Below are positions 1 through 8,900 of a DNA stretch of 18,092 nt, one piece after another (position 1 is the stretch's first letter; the number at the start of each line of letters is the position of its first letter). Both the position numbers and the translations under genes were made by a program. This DNA is from UBA1858 sp039182865 (GTDB lineage: Bacteria; Pseudomonadota; Gammaproteobacteria; UBA4575). Location: NCBI GenBank assembly GCA_039182865.1, contig JBCDBX010000034.1:1-18092 (forward strand), in the 5' to 3' direction. The notes under the pieces are model-generated. The model had not been told where the DNA came from and ran no database searches. It was given only the letters and a program-made list of their open reading frames with translations.

Positions 1-3000
1 TCAGTCTGTTGCAAACGATTGAGTTTTAATTTTTGTTCTATACGTAACGCTAAAGAGGAGACGGTAGGAGCTTCAAATAGATCAATCACATTGATTTCGA
101 CATCGAATTTTTCTAGTAATGAAACAACCAATTGCGTCGCTAATAGTGAGTGACCACCCGCATCAAAGAAATCCGTGTCTGAACCAATATCATTGCGGCC
201 GAGAAGATCTGCATAAAAGTTTGCAATTATTTGCTCAGTTTCATTACGCGGTGGCACGTGGACAGATTCAGAGAAATCTTTTTCAGCGATAGATTGAAGA
301 TGACGAGTATCAATCTTATCGTTACTCGTCAGTGGTAGCTTACTGAGCCAATGAAATGAATTGGGAATCATATAAGCGGGTAAATGTTCACCCACATAGT
401 GACGCATATCTGATGTACTTGGTACTTCTTCACTAGACTTTACTGCAAAGGCAACTAAGCGTTTCCCTATATGTTCATCATCAATCGCCATGACAACGGA
501 AGTTTTAACCGCTTCATGCTCATTCAGGTGGTGTTCAATATCACCTAATTCAACACGGTAGCCACGAATTTTTACTTGATTATCAACGCGACCAAGGATG
601 CGTATTCGACCATCTTCTTGATAACAGGCTAAATCACCTGTTCTGTAGATGACTTTGGAATCGGTATTTTTAAATGTTTGGTAAAAAGGATTCGGAATGA
701 ATGCCTTTGCGGTTAAATCAGGTCGATTTAGATATCCACGCGCTAGACCGACACCGCCTATACATAATTCACCAGTAGCACCAACGGGTAGTAACTCTTG
801 TTGTTGATCTAGAATATAGAGTTGTTTGTTTGCACTGGGTAACAAAGTAGGTGTTAACGGATGTTCATTACCACAATGAACCATACTGGCATTGACTGTT
901 GTTTCAGTGGGGCCATAAGCATTAATAAATTGACGCCCATTAGCACTCCACTGTTCTATTAACTCCGGAGTAGGTGCTTCACCACCCACCAGCACCATTC
1001 TCAACGCAGGATAATCATTGAACGGTAAGCTGCGCAATGCCGAAGGTGTCATCGTGATGTGTGTCACCTCATTGCGCTCTATCATATTCGCCAGCTCAGG
1101 GCCTGGAAGTATATTTGTAGAGTTAGTCAGTAGTAATTTACCACCCACTGCGAGCGGCATAATGATTTCTGGCACTGAAGCATCAAAACTAAATGAGAAA
1201 AACTGTAGAACACAATCTCCAGTTCGAACATCGCATTTTCTAAGTTTATCTTCTGTCAGATTAACGAGCCCTTGGTGTTCTATCATCACGCCCTTAGGTA
1301 AACCTGTAGAACCTGAAGTAAAAATTAAATAAGCTAAGTTATTAGGTAGAACACGAATGTTAGGATTAGTTGTTGGATGATTGTCAAAGATAGAAGATGA
1401 ATTTAGATCGAGATCTAGTCGTATTGCATTAGTAGAAACTGAGACATCATTTTGGCTTAGGATGATTGATACATTAGCTTGGTTGAGCATGTAGCCAATT
1501 CGATCCTCAGGATAATTGGCATCTATCGGAAGATACGCACCACCTGCCTTCATGATACCGAGCAGCGCGACTATCATTTCGATTGAGCGGTTCATGCAAA
1601 TCGCCACTACGGATTCGGGAGTTACTTCATTCTCGATTAACCAATGGGCAAGCTGATTAGCTTTTGAGTTACATTCTCCATAAGAAAGTGTCTGCTTATT
1701 GCCATCATCAAAAATTAGTGCAATATCATTTCTATACTTATCAGCGATTTCTTCGAAGATCTGATGAAAGCAATCTTTATCTCTGAAAGCTTTCTGTGTG
1801 TCATTCCAGTCCGAAAGTTGTTGTTGCTGCTGTTCTAGCGATAGGATAGAAAGGTTCGCAATGGTTTTTTCTGTTGTAGTCTTTTCTTTAAGCTTCGAAT
1901 TTGTAATAGACCCAAGCAAAGTAACAAAGTGATCTGCTAGTCTCTCTATGGTGCCATGCTCAAACAGATGAGTATCATATTCCAGTCCACCGATGATGCC
2001 ATCAGGCGTTTCATAGAGATCCATTGAGAGATCTACTTTCGAGCTAATAAGTGCTTGTGGCAGTTTTTCAAGTTTAATGTCAGGCAAATTTATTTGCGGA
2101 TTACTTGTATTTTCTAGTCTGAACTTCACCTGAAAGAGTGGGTTTCTACTCATATCGCGTTCGGGCTTAAGCAGATCGATGAGCTGTTCAAAAGGAAGAT
2201 CTTGATGATTCATTGCTGCAAGTGTTGATGCTCTTACAGAACGTAATATGTCTTCAAATTTATCAGTGCAATCTAATTTTGTTCTAAGTATTAGTGTGTT
2301 GACAAACAATCCCACTAACCCTTCAAACTGTTGGCTTTGACGATTGCTAATTGGAGTTCCAATAGCGATATCTTGTTGCCCGGTATAGCGAAATAATAAG
2401 ATTTTAAAAGCAGCCAACAATGTCATGAACATTGTCGCTGAATTTTGTTGTGCAATTTGATTTAGATCAGAAACGATTTGCTTTGATATCTTAAACTCTA
2501 CAAATGACCCTTGATGTTGCTGTACTTTAGGTCGAGGATGATCAGTAGGAATATCGAGTGGCTTTATGCCTTGAAGATAGTCAATCCAGAAACGTTGTTG
2601 TTGGTCAAGTAGTACACCTTGGAGACGTTCTCTTTGCCAGCGAGCAAAATCCTGATACTGAGATTGCAGTGTTGCTAGATCTGCTTCAAGGCCTAAAATA
2701 TTTGCTCTGTAAAAAGTACAAATATCGTGAATTAAAATATCCAAAGACCAGGCATCACATGCTATGTGATGTAATACAATTGAAAGAACATGCTCGTTTT
2801 CATCTAGCTTATATAAAGCAATTTGAATGGGTAATTCTGTCTTTAGGTCAAAGTTATAAGCTGCATTTTCCAACAAGTAATTTTTGAGTTGCAGTTCTCT
2901 ATTATCTTCACAGGTTAGATCTGCTTGCGGAAGTGTAATACCAGGCTCTTTAGTAACTTCAGATAATGGTTGTCCTAAAGGTGCAGGGTAACGAGTTCTA

Positions 3001-3356
3001 AGTACATCATGCCTATACATGACTTGATTTATAGACTCTTTAAGCGCCTTAAGATCAAGTCGTCCTGAAATTTTAATTGCCAAAGGCACATTATAAACTG
3101 CTGCTTCATGCGGCAGTTGTTGTAAGAACCAAAGTCGAAATTGTGCAAACGATAACGTCGAAGTGTCAGTCTGTCGGGACTTTAAGTAGTCAATTAATTC
3201 TGACTTATGACGTCGCAATCGGTTGATTAGCTCATCTTGAAGAGCGTCACCTTCACCGCCGATGCGAAGTTCATCGCCTTGCAACCAGATATTTAAATTC
3301 TGTTTGCTGATTTCATTGATGATCTGTTCTAGTTGAGTTGTGTTGTGGTCATCCAT
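1..3356 (-). CDS. Non-ribosomal peptide synthetase, TubC docking-C-A-PCP (3' end outside window)
   Basis: One open minus-strand frame runs from ATG at 3356 to the window edge (1118 codons plus two bases). Residues about 1-60 resemble a TubC N-terminal docking domain (LNIWLQGDELRI, then a helix ending RRHKSELIDYL), implying that an upstream synthase hands over the chain. Condensation domain, about 70-510: C1-type SFAQFRLWFLQQL and active-site HHIACDAWS (H196, H197, D201), with Ala where HHxxxDG has Gly. Adenylation domain, about 525-1035: TSGSTGLPKG at 680, NAYGPTE at 812, YRTGDL, and A10 lysine K1014 in LTSNDKID. Aligned to GrsA, the pocket is D725 A726 P729 T768 L789 G791 A813 V821 N822 K1014. 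This code is mostly hydrophobic and loosely like aromatic-residue codes; I cannot name the substrate. Carrier protein: FFDAGGHSLL with phosphopantetheine Ser1070. A thioesterase or further module may follow outside the window. The gene is transcribed away from the FAAL/PKS operon and probably acts after it. Confidence 0.93.
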   Translation of the reverse strand, partial: MDDHNTTQLEQIINEISKQNLNIWLQGDELRIGGEGDALQDELINRLRRHKSELIDYLKSRQTDTSTLSFAQFRLWFLQQLPHEAAVYNVPLAIKISGRLDLKALKESINQVMYRHDVLRTRYPAPLGQPLSEVTKEPGITLPQADLTCEDNRELQLKNYLLENAAYNFDLKTELPIQIALYKLDENEHVLSIVLHHIACDAWSLDILIHDICTFYRANILGLEADLATLQSQYQDFARWQRERLQGVLLDQQQRFWIDYLQGIKPLDIPTDHPRPKVQQHQGSFVEFKISKQIVSDLNQIAQQNSATMFMTLLAAFKILLFRYTGQQDIAIGTPISNRQSQQFEGLVGLFVNTLILRTKLDCTDKFEDILRSVRASTLAAMNHQDLPFEQLIDLLKPERDMSRNPLFQVKFRLENTSNPQINLPDIKLEKLPQALISSKVDLSMDLYETPDGIIGGLEYDTHLFEHGTIERLADHFVTLLGSITNSKLKEKTTTEKTIANLSILSLEQQQQQLSDWNDTQKAFRDKDCFHQIFEEIADKYRNDIALIFDDGNKQTLSYGECNSKANQLAHWLIENEVTPESVVAICMNRSIEMIVALLGIMKAGGAYLPIDANYPEDRIGYMLNQANVSIILSQNDVSVSTNAIRLDLDLNSSSIFDNHPTTNPNIRVLPNNLAYLIFTSGSTGLPKGVMIEHQGLVNLTEDKLRKCDVRTGDCVLQFFSFSFDASVPEIIMPLAVGGKLLLTNSTNILPGPELANMIERNEVTHITMTPSALRSLPFNDYPALRMVLVGGEAPTPELIEQWSANGRQFINAYGPTETTVNASMVHCGNEHPLTPTLLPSANKQLYILDQQQELLPVGATGELCIGGVGLARGYLNRPDLTAKAFIPNPFYQTFKNTDSKVIYRTGDLACYQEDGRIRILGRVDNQVKIRGYRVELGDIEHHLNEHEAVKTSVVMAIDDEHIGKRLVAFAVKSSEEVPSTSDMRHYVGEHLPAYMIPNSFHWLSKLPLTSNDKIDTRHLQSIAEKDFSESVHVPPRNETEQIIANFYADLLGRNDIGSDTDFFDAGGHSLLATQLVVSLLEKFDVEINVIDLFEAPTVSSLALRIEQKLKLNRLQQT

Positions 3357-3359
3357 TTC

Positions 3360-3372
3360 AGATTTAAAATCT
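3360..3372. repeat. Palindrome just upstream of the NRPS start codon
   Basis: AGATTT-A-AAATCT forms a perfect 6-base palindrome around one central base, four bases upstream of the NRPS start codon at 3356. It occupies the space where a ribosome-binding site would normally sit. The nearest purine-rich stretch on the minus strand (GAAGAGAGAG) is just upstream of it. It may be an operator, an RNA structure affecting start access, or a chance AT-rich palindrome. Confidence 0.35.
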
Positions 3373-3435
3373 CTCTCTTCAACCCGACGCTAATCCAAGA
3401 TCGCTGTTTTAATGTACACCCAATTGATAAATTCC

Positions 3436-3460
3436 AGTATGAGCATACAAGCTTGATACT
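3436..3460. repeat. Imperfect dyad AGTAT...ATACT with an inner AGC/GCT pair
   Basis: AGTAT at 3436-3440 is the reverse complement of ATACT at 3456-3460. Inside it AGC (3442-3444) pairs with GCT (3451-3453) around the loop ATACAA. A nested perfect palindrome GTATG-AG-CATAC lies at 3437-3448, and CAAGCTTG at 3448-3455. It lies about 80-105 bases upstream of the NRPS start, a position suited to an operator. The binding protein is unknown. Confidence 0.35.
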
Positions 3461-3564
3461 TATAAAAACCTAACAATTAATAATGTTATGTATAAGCACT
3501 AATCTTCATTTTGTGATGAACATGACAAAGTTATGGGCTGGGATTAAATAATTGCATGTTCTTG

Positions 3565-3587
3565 TTGCGAATAGTAATTGTTCGCAA
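3565..3587. promoter_or_regulatory. Inverted repeat TTGCGAA-N9-TTCGCAA, candidate operator
   Basis: Perfect 7-base arms TTGCGAA (3565-3571) and TTCGCAA (3581-3587) flank a 9-base spacer, giving arm centres 16 bases apart, a spacing common for dimeric helix-turn-helix regulators. It overlaps the tentative plus-strand promoter (TTGTTG/AATAAT), so a bound protein could directly control the FAAL-PKS operon. It begins about 140 bases upstream of the FAAL start. No regulator gene is visible in the window. Confidence 0.45.
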
Positions 3588-3613
3588 TAATATCTGCAAT
3601 AGAACTTCTTGAA

Positions 3614-3644
3614 CTGTTATGAACAGATGTTTATATCTTGTTCA
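3614..3644. repeat. Nested inverted repeats CTGTT/AACAG and TGAACA/TGTTCA
   Basis: CTGTT (3614-3618) and AACAG (3622-3626) form a tight palindrome around ATG. TGAACA (3620-3625) and TGTTCA (3639-3644) form a second dyad that extends inward as GAT/ATC with one bulged base. The two share a half-site, so only one could form as an RNA hairpin at a time. They lie 60-95 bases upstream of the FAAL start, either in the leader transcript or as operator half-sites. Confidence 0.4.
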
Positions 3645-3706
3645 GAATTAACAATATTTTTGCTGTTAATACCTGAATTCACTCCACCAAGACTAAAATA
3701 TTTAAA

Positions 3707-5926
3707 ATGTCACAACCTCAAAGTAAGCAGATGCGACACTTAATTGATCATGTATTGTTTCAAAATGATCAATTCGGTGGAAATTTGGCTTATAGGTTTC
3801 TACCTGACAATGGGATACTGGATGATAAAAGAACATATAATACAATAAGTTATAATACTTTATTAAATAATATTCTTAATATAAGCTCCAGTATTATTGA
3901 AACTTTAGCGCCTCAGCTCTCAGCAGCTACGAACTCAGCAAGAGTCGATAAGCCGGTCATATTATTAATGTGTCCACTTGGATTCGAGTTTATTTACGGT
4001 TTATTCGCCTCTATGGCCATAGGTGTACAGGTTTCACCAGTACAAGTTCCTAATCGCCATCGCGATAATTCACGTTTGAAGCACATAGTCGAAGATGCTG
4101 CTCCCACACTAGTAATAACGACGAGTAAATTTAGAGAAAATGTAGAGCATTTGCTAGAAGATTGCCGACAGCAATCGATTCCTATTATTAATCTGGATGA
4201 ATGCAGAAATGGAAAACTAACAACTGATGAATTTCGTCAACTTGCAGAACAGATAAAACCAAATGATCTAGCTTTATTGCAATACACATCAGGTTCAACT
4301 CAGTTACCCCGTGGTGTGCAAATTAGCCATGCAAACTTAATGGATAATTTGCAACGAATATGTGATTGTTTTCAGCATACTAAGAATAGCGAAGGCGTTA
4401 TCTGGCTACCACCACACCATGATATGGGACTGATAGGTGGCATCCTGCAACCTCTTTTCGTTGGATTTCCAGTTACCCTGATGACTCCAACTTCTTTTTT
4501 AAAGCGTCCTGCTCAATGGCTGCAAGCAATAACACAATTTCAAGCAACTACAAGCGGTGGGCCAAACTTCGCCTATGATTATTGCTTGCGTCGTTGTAGT
4601 GATGAAGATCTTGAAAAATTGGATCTGAGTAGTTGGGAAGTAGCTTTTAATGGTGCAGAACCAATTCGTGAAAAAACTATAGATCAATTTAGTCAACGAT
4701 TTACCTCTGCCGGTTTTAAGCGTAGCGCATTTTTAACTTGCTATGGTCTGGCAGAAGCTAGTCTGATAGTCACTTCATCACGAAAAAGTGACTTACCTTC
4801 ATCGTTAACATTAGACAGAGACGCTCTTAGAAAAAATTGTGTACTTATTACTAATAATGATGTGAGTAAATCACAACTTATAGTTTCAAGTGGATCAATG
4901 ATTGACAACACACAAGTTGAAATTGTTAATCCCAAAACATGTAACCCTAGCAATGAGAGTGAAATAGGCGAGGTTTGGATTAGAGGTCCCAGCGTTGCGC
5001 AAGGCTATAAAAATTCCAATCAGCACTCTCTAATATTTAATCAAAAAATTCAAAAAGGGAAAACCATATCAGAGAATGGCTGGTTACGCTCTGGTGATCT
5101 AGGCTTCATACATGAGAATGAATTATATATCACAGGTCGCTTGAAAGACTTAATCATAATAAGAGGAAATAATTATGCACCTAATGAAATTGAACACATT
5201 GTCGAATCGACCGATAGCTTATTTCTACCTTCATCAAGTGCTGCATTTACATTAGATAATCAAAATTTAATCATACTTACAGAATGTAGCCACCGTAATT
5301 TAGATAATAATAAATTGGCAGAACTTATCGAAAAAGCGTTTTCAGCTGTCTCAATTCAATTTGGACTTCAGATTTTCGAACTTGTATTGGTAAAACAGTA
5401 TAGTTTACCTAAAACACCTTCTGGTAAGGTACAGCGCCAAAAATGCCGAGAACAATATGAGCAGCAAGCATTAAGAGTAATATACAGCTCGAAGACTATA
5501 TTTCTTAATTCTAGCTCATTAGATTCCCATCAAGATAAAAACTCAAATGACATAGGCCTAATACATGAAATACAACAATGGATAATTAATTGGCTTGCAG
5601 AGAGATTGCAAATTAACAACAAGCAACTCGATGCGCATCATGCATTTGCAGACTTAGGCGTAGATTCAGTAGTTGCTGTTGAATTGGCGAGTGCGCTAGA
5701 GCAAAAATACTCACTCTCAAAAAATAGTCATGAGGATATGCTAGGACCTGAAGTTGCCTGGAATTATCCAACCATAAATTCATTGTCACACTTGGTCGCA
5801 GATTTAGTTCAGCAACAATTCAAGACGAATCTTGAATCTAATCAAGATAACATAGATTGGGAGCAGGCTCTCTTAACTGAGTTACAACAAGGCTCCAACG
5901 TAAATGATCGAGCTAAATATGACTGA
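3707..5926 (+). CDS. Fatty acyl-AMP ligase fused to an acyl carrier protein (FAAL-ACP)
   Basis: 739 residues. The ligase uses ATP to adenylate a free fatty acid and transfers it to the fused carrier protein as thioester, starting the assembly line in the cytosol. Evidence: phosphate-binding TSGSTQLPRG (194-203), WLPPHHDMGLIGGILQPL (from W233) and SGGPNFAYD, all typical of the FAAL branch of adenylating enzymes. Further on are CYGLAEAS, WLRSGDLGF, GRLKDLIIIRG and the C-terminal catalytic lysine K574 in TPSGKVQRQ. The carrier domain occupies about 625-715, with GVDSVVAVEL and phosphopantetheine Ser654. ATG 3707 has no clear Shine-Dalgarno; ATG 3731 would drop eight residues without touching a motif. 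The gene overlaps PKS1 at its end, so the two are probably translationally coupled. The acyl chain length cannot be read from the sequence. Confidence 0.95.
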   Translation: MSQPQSKQMRHLIDHVLFQNDQFGGNLAYRFLPDNGILDDKRTYNTISYNTLLNNILNISSSIIETLAPQLSAATNSARVDKPVILLMCPLGFEFIYGLFASMAIGVQVSPVQVPNRHRDNSRLKHIVEDAAPTLVITTSKFRENVEHLLEDCRQQSIPIINLDECRNGKLTTDEFRQLAEQIKPNDLALLQYTSGSTQLPRGVQISHANLMDNLQRICDCFQHTKNSEGVIWLPPHHDMGLIGGILQPLFVGFPVTLMTPTSFLKRPAQWLQAITQFQATTSGGPNFAYDYCLRRCSDEDLEKLDLSSWEVAFNGAEPIREKTIDQFSQRFTSAGFKRSAFLTCYGLAEASLIVTSSRKSDLPSSLTLDRDALRKNCVLITNNDVSKSQLIVSSGSMIDNTQVEIVNPKTCNPSNESEIGEVWIRGPSVAQGYKNSNQHSLIFNQKIQKGKTISENGWLRSGDLGFIHENELYITGRLKDLIIIRGNNYAPNEIEHIVESTDSLFLPSSSAAFTLDNQNLIILTECSHRNLDNNKLAELIEKAFSAVSIQFGLQIFELVLVKQYSLPKTPSGKVQRQKCREQYEQQALRVIYSSKTIFLNSSSLDSHQDKNSNDIGLIHEIQQWIINWLAERLQINNKQLDAHHAFADLGVDSVVAVELASALEQKYSLSKNSHEDMLGPEVAWNYPTINSLSHLVADLVQQQFKTNLESNQDNIDWEQALLTELQQGSNVNDRAKYD
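5889..5921 (+). promoter_or_regulatory. Overlapping start region of PKS1 inside the end of the FAAL-ACP gene
   Basis: Two in-frame ATG codons compete. ATG 5904 has AAGG at 5889-5892, 11 bases away. ATG 5919 has only a GAG at 5910-5912, but it would overlap the FAAL stop by exactly eight bases (ATGACTGA), matching the eight-base overlap GTGAATAA at the PKS1/PKS2 junction. The first gives the longer protein. The parallel junction geometry argues for the second. Neither choice affects a domain. Confidence 0.45.
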
Positions 5927-8900
5927 TCATATTTCTCAAACAAAGGGGAGAGTTAATACTGATGATCTACTCAAACAAGCAACTCTTGAAATACGTCGTC
6001 TTCGCAACGAATTAAAAGAAAAAAATAATCGCCTTGAAAATAACTGTACCGACAAGATTGCGATTGTCGGCATGGGCTGTCGCTTTCCTGGTAAGGTAAA
6101 TACTCCCGAAGAACTATGGCAGTTTCTAAGTACTTCAGGTGATGGAATTATCAAGGTTCCAGAAGATCGTTGGAATGACCGAGCTTTAGATGAACCACTG
6201 ATTGCAGGAGGATTTCTTGAAAATATAAAAGGCTTCGATGCATCCTTTTTTAACATTTCCCCGCGAGAAGCCGAGCAGATGGATCCACAGCAACGCCTGC
6301 TACTAGAAGTTTGTCACGAATCTTTAGAACATAGTGGTATCCCCAGTGAACAAATTAGAGGTTCTAATACTGGCGTTTTCATTGGCGCTTGTTTTGATGA
6401 TTATTCTCAACGCAATATTCGTTCCGGTAATCCAGATCTCATTAATATACATAGCGTGCTTGGAAATAATCGCAGTATTGCAGCTGGACGTATTGCGTAT
6501 GGCTTCGATCTTAAAGGACCTGTTATACAACTTGATACTACTTGTTCTTCTTCTCTAGTCGCTATCCATCTCGCTGCACAAAGTCTACAAAATGGAGAAT
6601 CAGATTTAGCCTTGGCGGGCGGTGTGAATTTAATGTTGAGTGAAGAAGCCACTATCAGTCTACGTAAGTTAATGGCTCTATCATCTGATGGTCAATGTCG
6701 TACTTTTGATGAATACGCTGATGGTTACAGTCGAGGTGAAGGTTGCGGAATTGTTGTATTAAAAAGATTAAGCGATGCTATATCAAATGGCGATAAAGTA
6801 TGGGCTGTAATCGAGGGCAGCGCGATAAATCATGATGGTGCGAGCAATGGATTAACTGCACCTAATGGAAAGGCACAAGCCAAAGTGATCTCACAAGCTT
6901 TAGATAATGCCGATTTAAAACCAGAGCAAATTCAGTATGTAGAAGTTCATGGAACAGCAACACCTATCGGTGATCCAATTGAAATACAGGCTCTGGCCTC
7001 TGTACACACCGAACGTAAAGACTCCTTGTTAGTCGGCTCAATCAAAACAAATATTGGTCACCTCGAATCTGCTGCAGGAATTGCCGGCCTGATGAAAACT
7101 GTGCTTGCTTTAGAATACGGCGCACTTCCTGCGCATAGAAATTTGCAAACACTTTCATCACGCATACCGTGGAATAAACTACCCATTAAAGTTGTTGAAG
7201 GTGCAACTCCATGGCCAGATAACAACGAAGCGAGATATGCAGGCATAAGTAGCTTTGGTATGAGCGGTACTAATGCACATTTAATTTTGAGAAATGGCAC
7301 TAACACCGATGCAATCACTCCTTCAGACTTAACTTCGCCAACACTCTTTTGTTTATCTGCTAAATCAAGTAATGCGTTACAAGATGTAATTGGTAACTAT
7401 CTAGAATTAATATCTAAACAATCTACTGACTTGAATATGTTAGCGTATTCAATGTCTATGGCAAGAAATCATTACAAGATCCGTTGTGCCGTTGTTGCTT
7501 CTAATAAATCTGAGTTAGTTCAAGCACTAGAAAAACTTCAACAACGCAGCATTTCACAGGACAAACAACAAAATCTCATCAATTCATCGACACATGACGC
7601 TAATGATTCATCCCTATATGAATTAGCAAGCGCTTACGAGCGAGGCGAGGATATAGACTTCAGAAAACTATGGGCTGAAACTAAATTTTCAAAAATAGTC
7701 TTGCCTAACTATCCATTTCAGCGCAGTGAATACTGGCAAGCACCAGAAGCAAAAAATTCTGGTACATCAATTCCTAATTGGCCTGGTGAAAATACTTTAG
7801 CAATTGCAAATGATATTAATTTATTCGATAGCGCTCTAATTCGCAGTAAACTCAATTGGCGTGACCATCAAATAGCAGGGCAGACTCTTTTACCAGCAGC
7901 ATTTTACTTATATATATTACCATCTCTCGCTAATCAGTTAGGCATCTTCAAAACAGAAGTGTCTGACCTAAAGATCATACATCCAGTTTGGTTTAATAAT
8001 GAATTAGAAGCAGACGATATTCGAATTCTTTCGCATTGGGAAAATATATCTAAGTTAAAAACAAATGTTAGTGAATGGCAAGTTAAGCTTTATCACAATG
8101 AAATCAAGATTGCGTCTGCTATAGTTAAAGAAGCAGACGCATATGTTGAAAATATTGAAATTAATAAACCTCTAAAAAGCTCCTCTGAGCTTGATCAGAC
8201 TGAATTTTATCAAAGCTTTGAAGATAATGGTATTCAGTATGGCGATGATTTCCGTTGGCTGAGCAAGATCTTTTTTGACGACCAGCATGCGGAGTCAATC
8301 ATCGATGCAAGTAAATTAACACGCTTAATGAATCATGATGCTCAAGATTTAATTATCGGAATTATTGATGCGGGCTTACAAACAGTAGGAGTACATCTTA
8401 AAAATGATGGCCATTCCTATTTACCCATCTCGATTGATAGTTTCAGAGTATCAAATTTAGATAAATTATCTAAGACATCTACTATACGCACAAAAAAACG
8501 TACCTCTGAAAATATTCATGCGGCTAAGTGTTTTGACTTGATTTGGCTCAATTCTGACTCTGACCAACCCATCATAAGTCTTCAAGGGTTAAGATTAAAA
8601 TCTTTCGATATGCAAGCAGATAAGCGTAATGAAAAATTAGTGCCTGATTACTACAGCATAGAATGGGTCCATCAGCCACTTCACTTGCCTAAAAGTCAGC
8701 TAGGGGCGACCGATTTAAAAAAATTGATCACTGCAAAACTTGAAAAAATTAGCGAGAAGGAAATAGTTTATAAATCACTTAGACTTCAGTCGTTACTTAA
8801 TGAAATATGTATATTGTCACTAGTAAGAGCATTAAATGAACTAAGCTGGAATAAAGAGATAGCGATAGCAAGTAATCTAGAGGATTTGTCTAAACGCCTC

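Larger units (their letters stand above)
3357..3706. promoter_or_regulatory. Divergent intergenic region between the NRPS and the FAAL-PKS operon
   Basis: These 350 bases hold no convincing gene. They separate two divergently transcribed starts (3356 minus, 3707 plus), so promoters for both sides should lie here. The sequence is strongly AT-rich and contains several dyads, listed separately. For the plus strand, a possible weak promoter is TTGTTG at 3563-3568, a 17-base spacer, then AATAAT at 3586-3591, overlapping an inverted repeat. I found no convincing minus-strand promoter. No hairpin followed by a T-run typical of an intrinsic terminator was seen. The role in divergent control is inferred from position only. 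Confidence 0.6.

Noticed and set aside
1..20. Possible stop codon for the NRPS at the left edge
   Set aside because: In the coding frame the last two visible bases read GA, which begins a sense codon; the carrier domain ends just before, but whether the gene ends soon cannot be seen.
1018..2887. Plus-strand open frames of about 100 residues at 1018-1332 and 2558-2887
   Set aside because: They lie antisense inside the NRPS, whose minus-strand frame carries unbroken condensation and adenylation motifs; the plus-strand translations show no recognisable features.
3357..3706. A small gene or regulatory RNA in the intergenic region
   Set aside because: No open frame with a credible start and binding site was seen, and the hairpins lack a following T-run or a recognisable riboswitch core.
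7300..7770. A degenerate AT domain in PKS1
   Set aside because: The stretch is too short and shows only KS-AT and post-AT linker sequence. No serine nucleophile motif or specificity motif was found in any frame, and there is no frameshift in this part.
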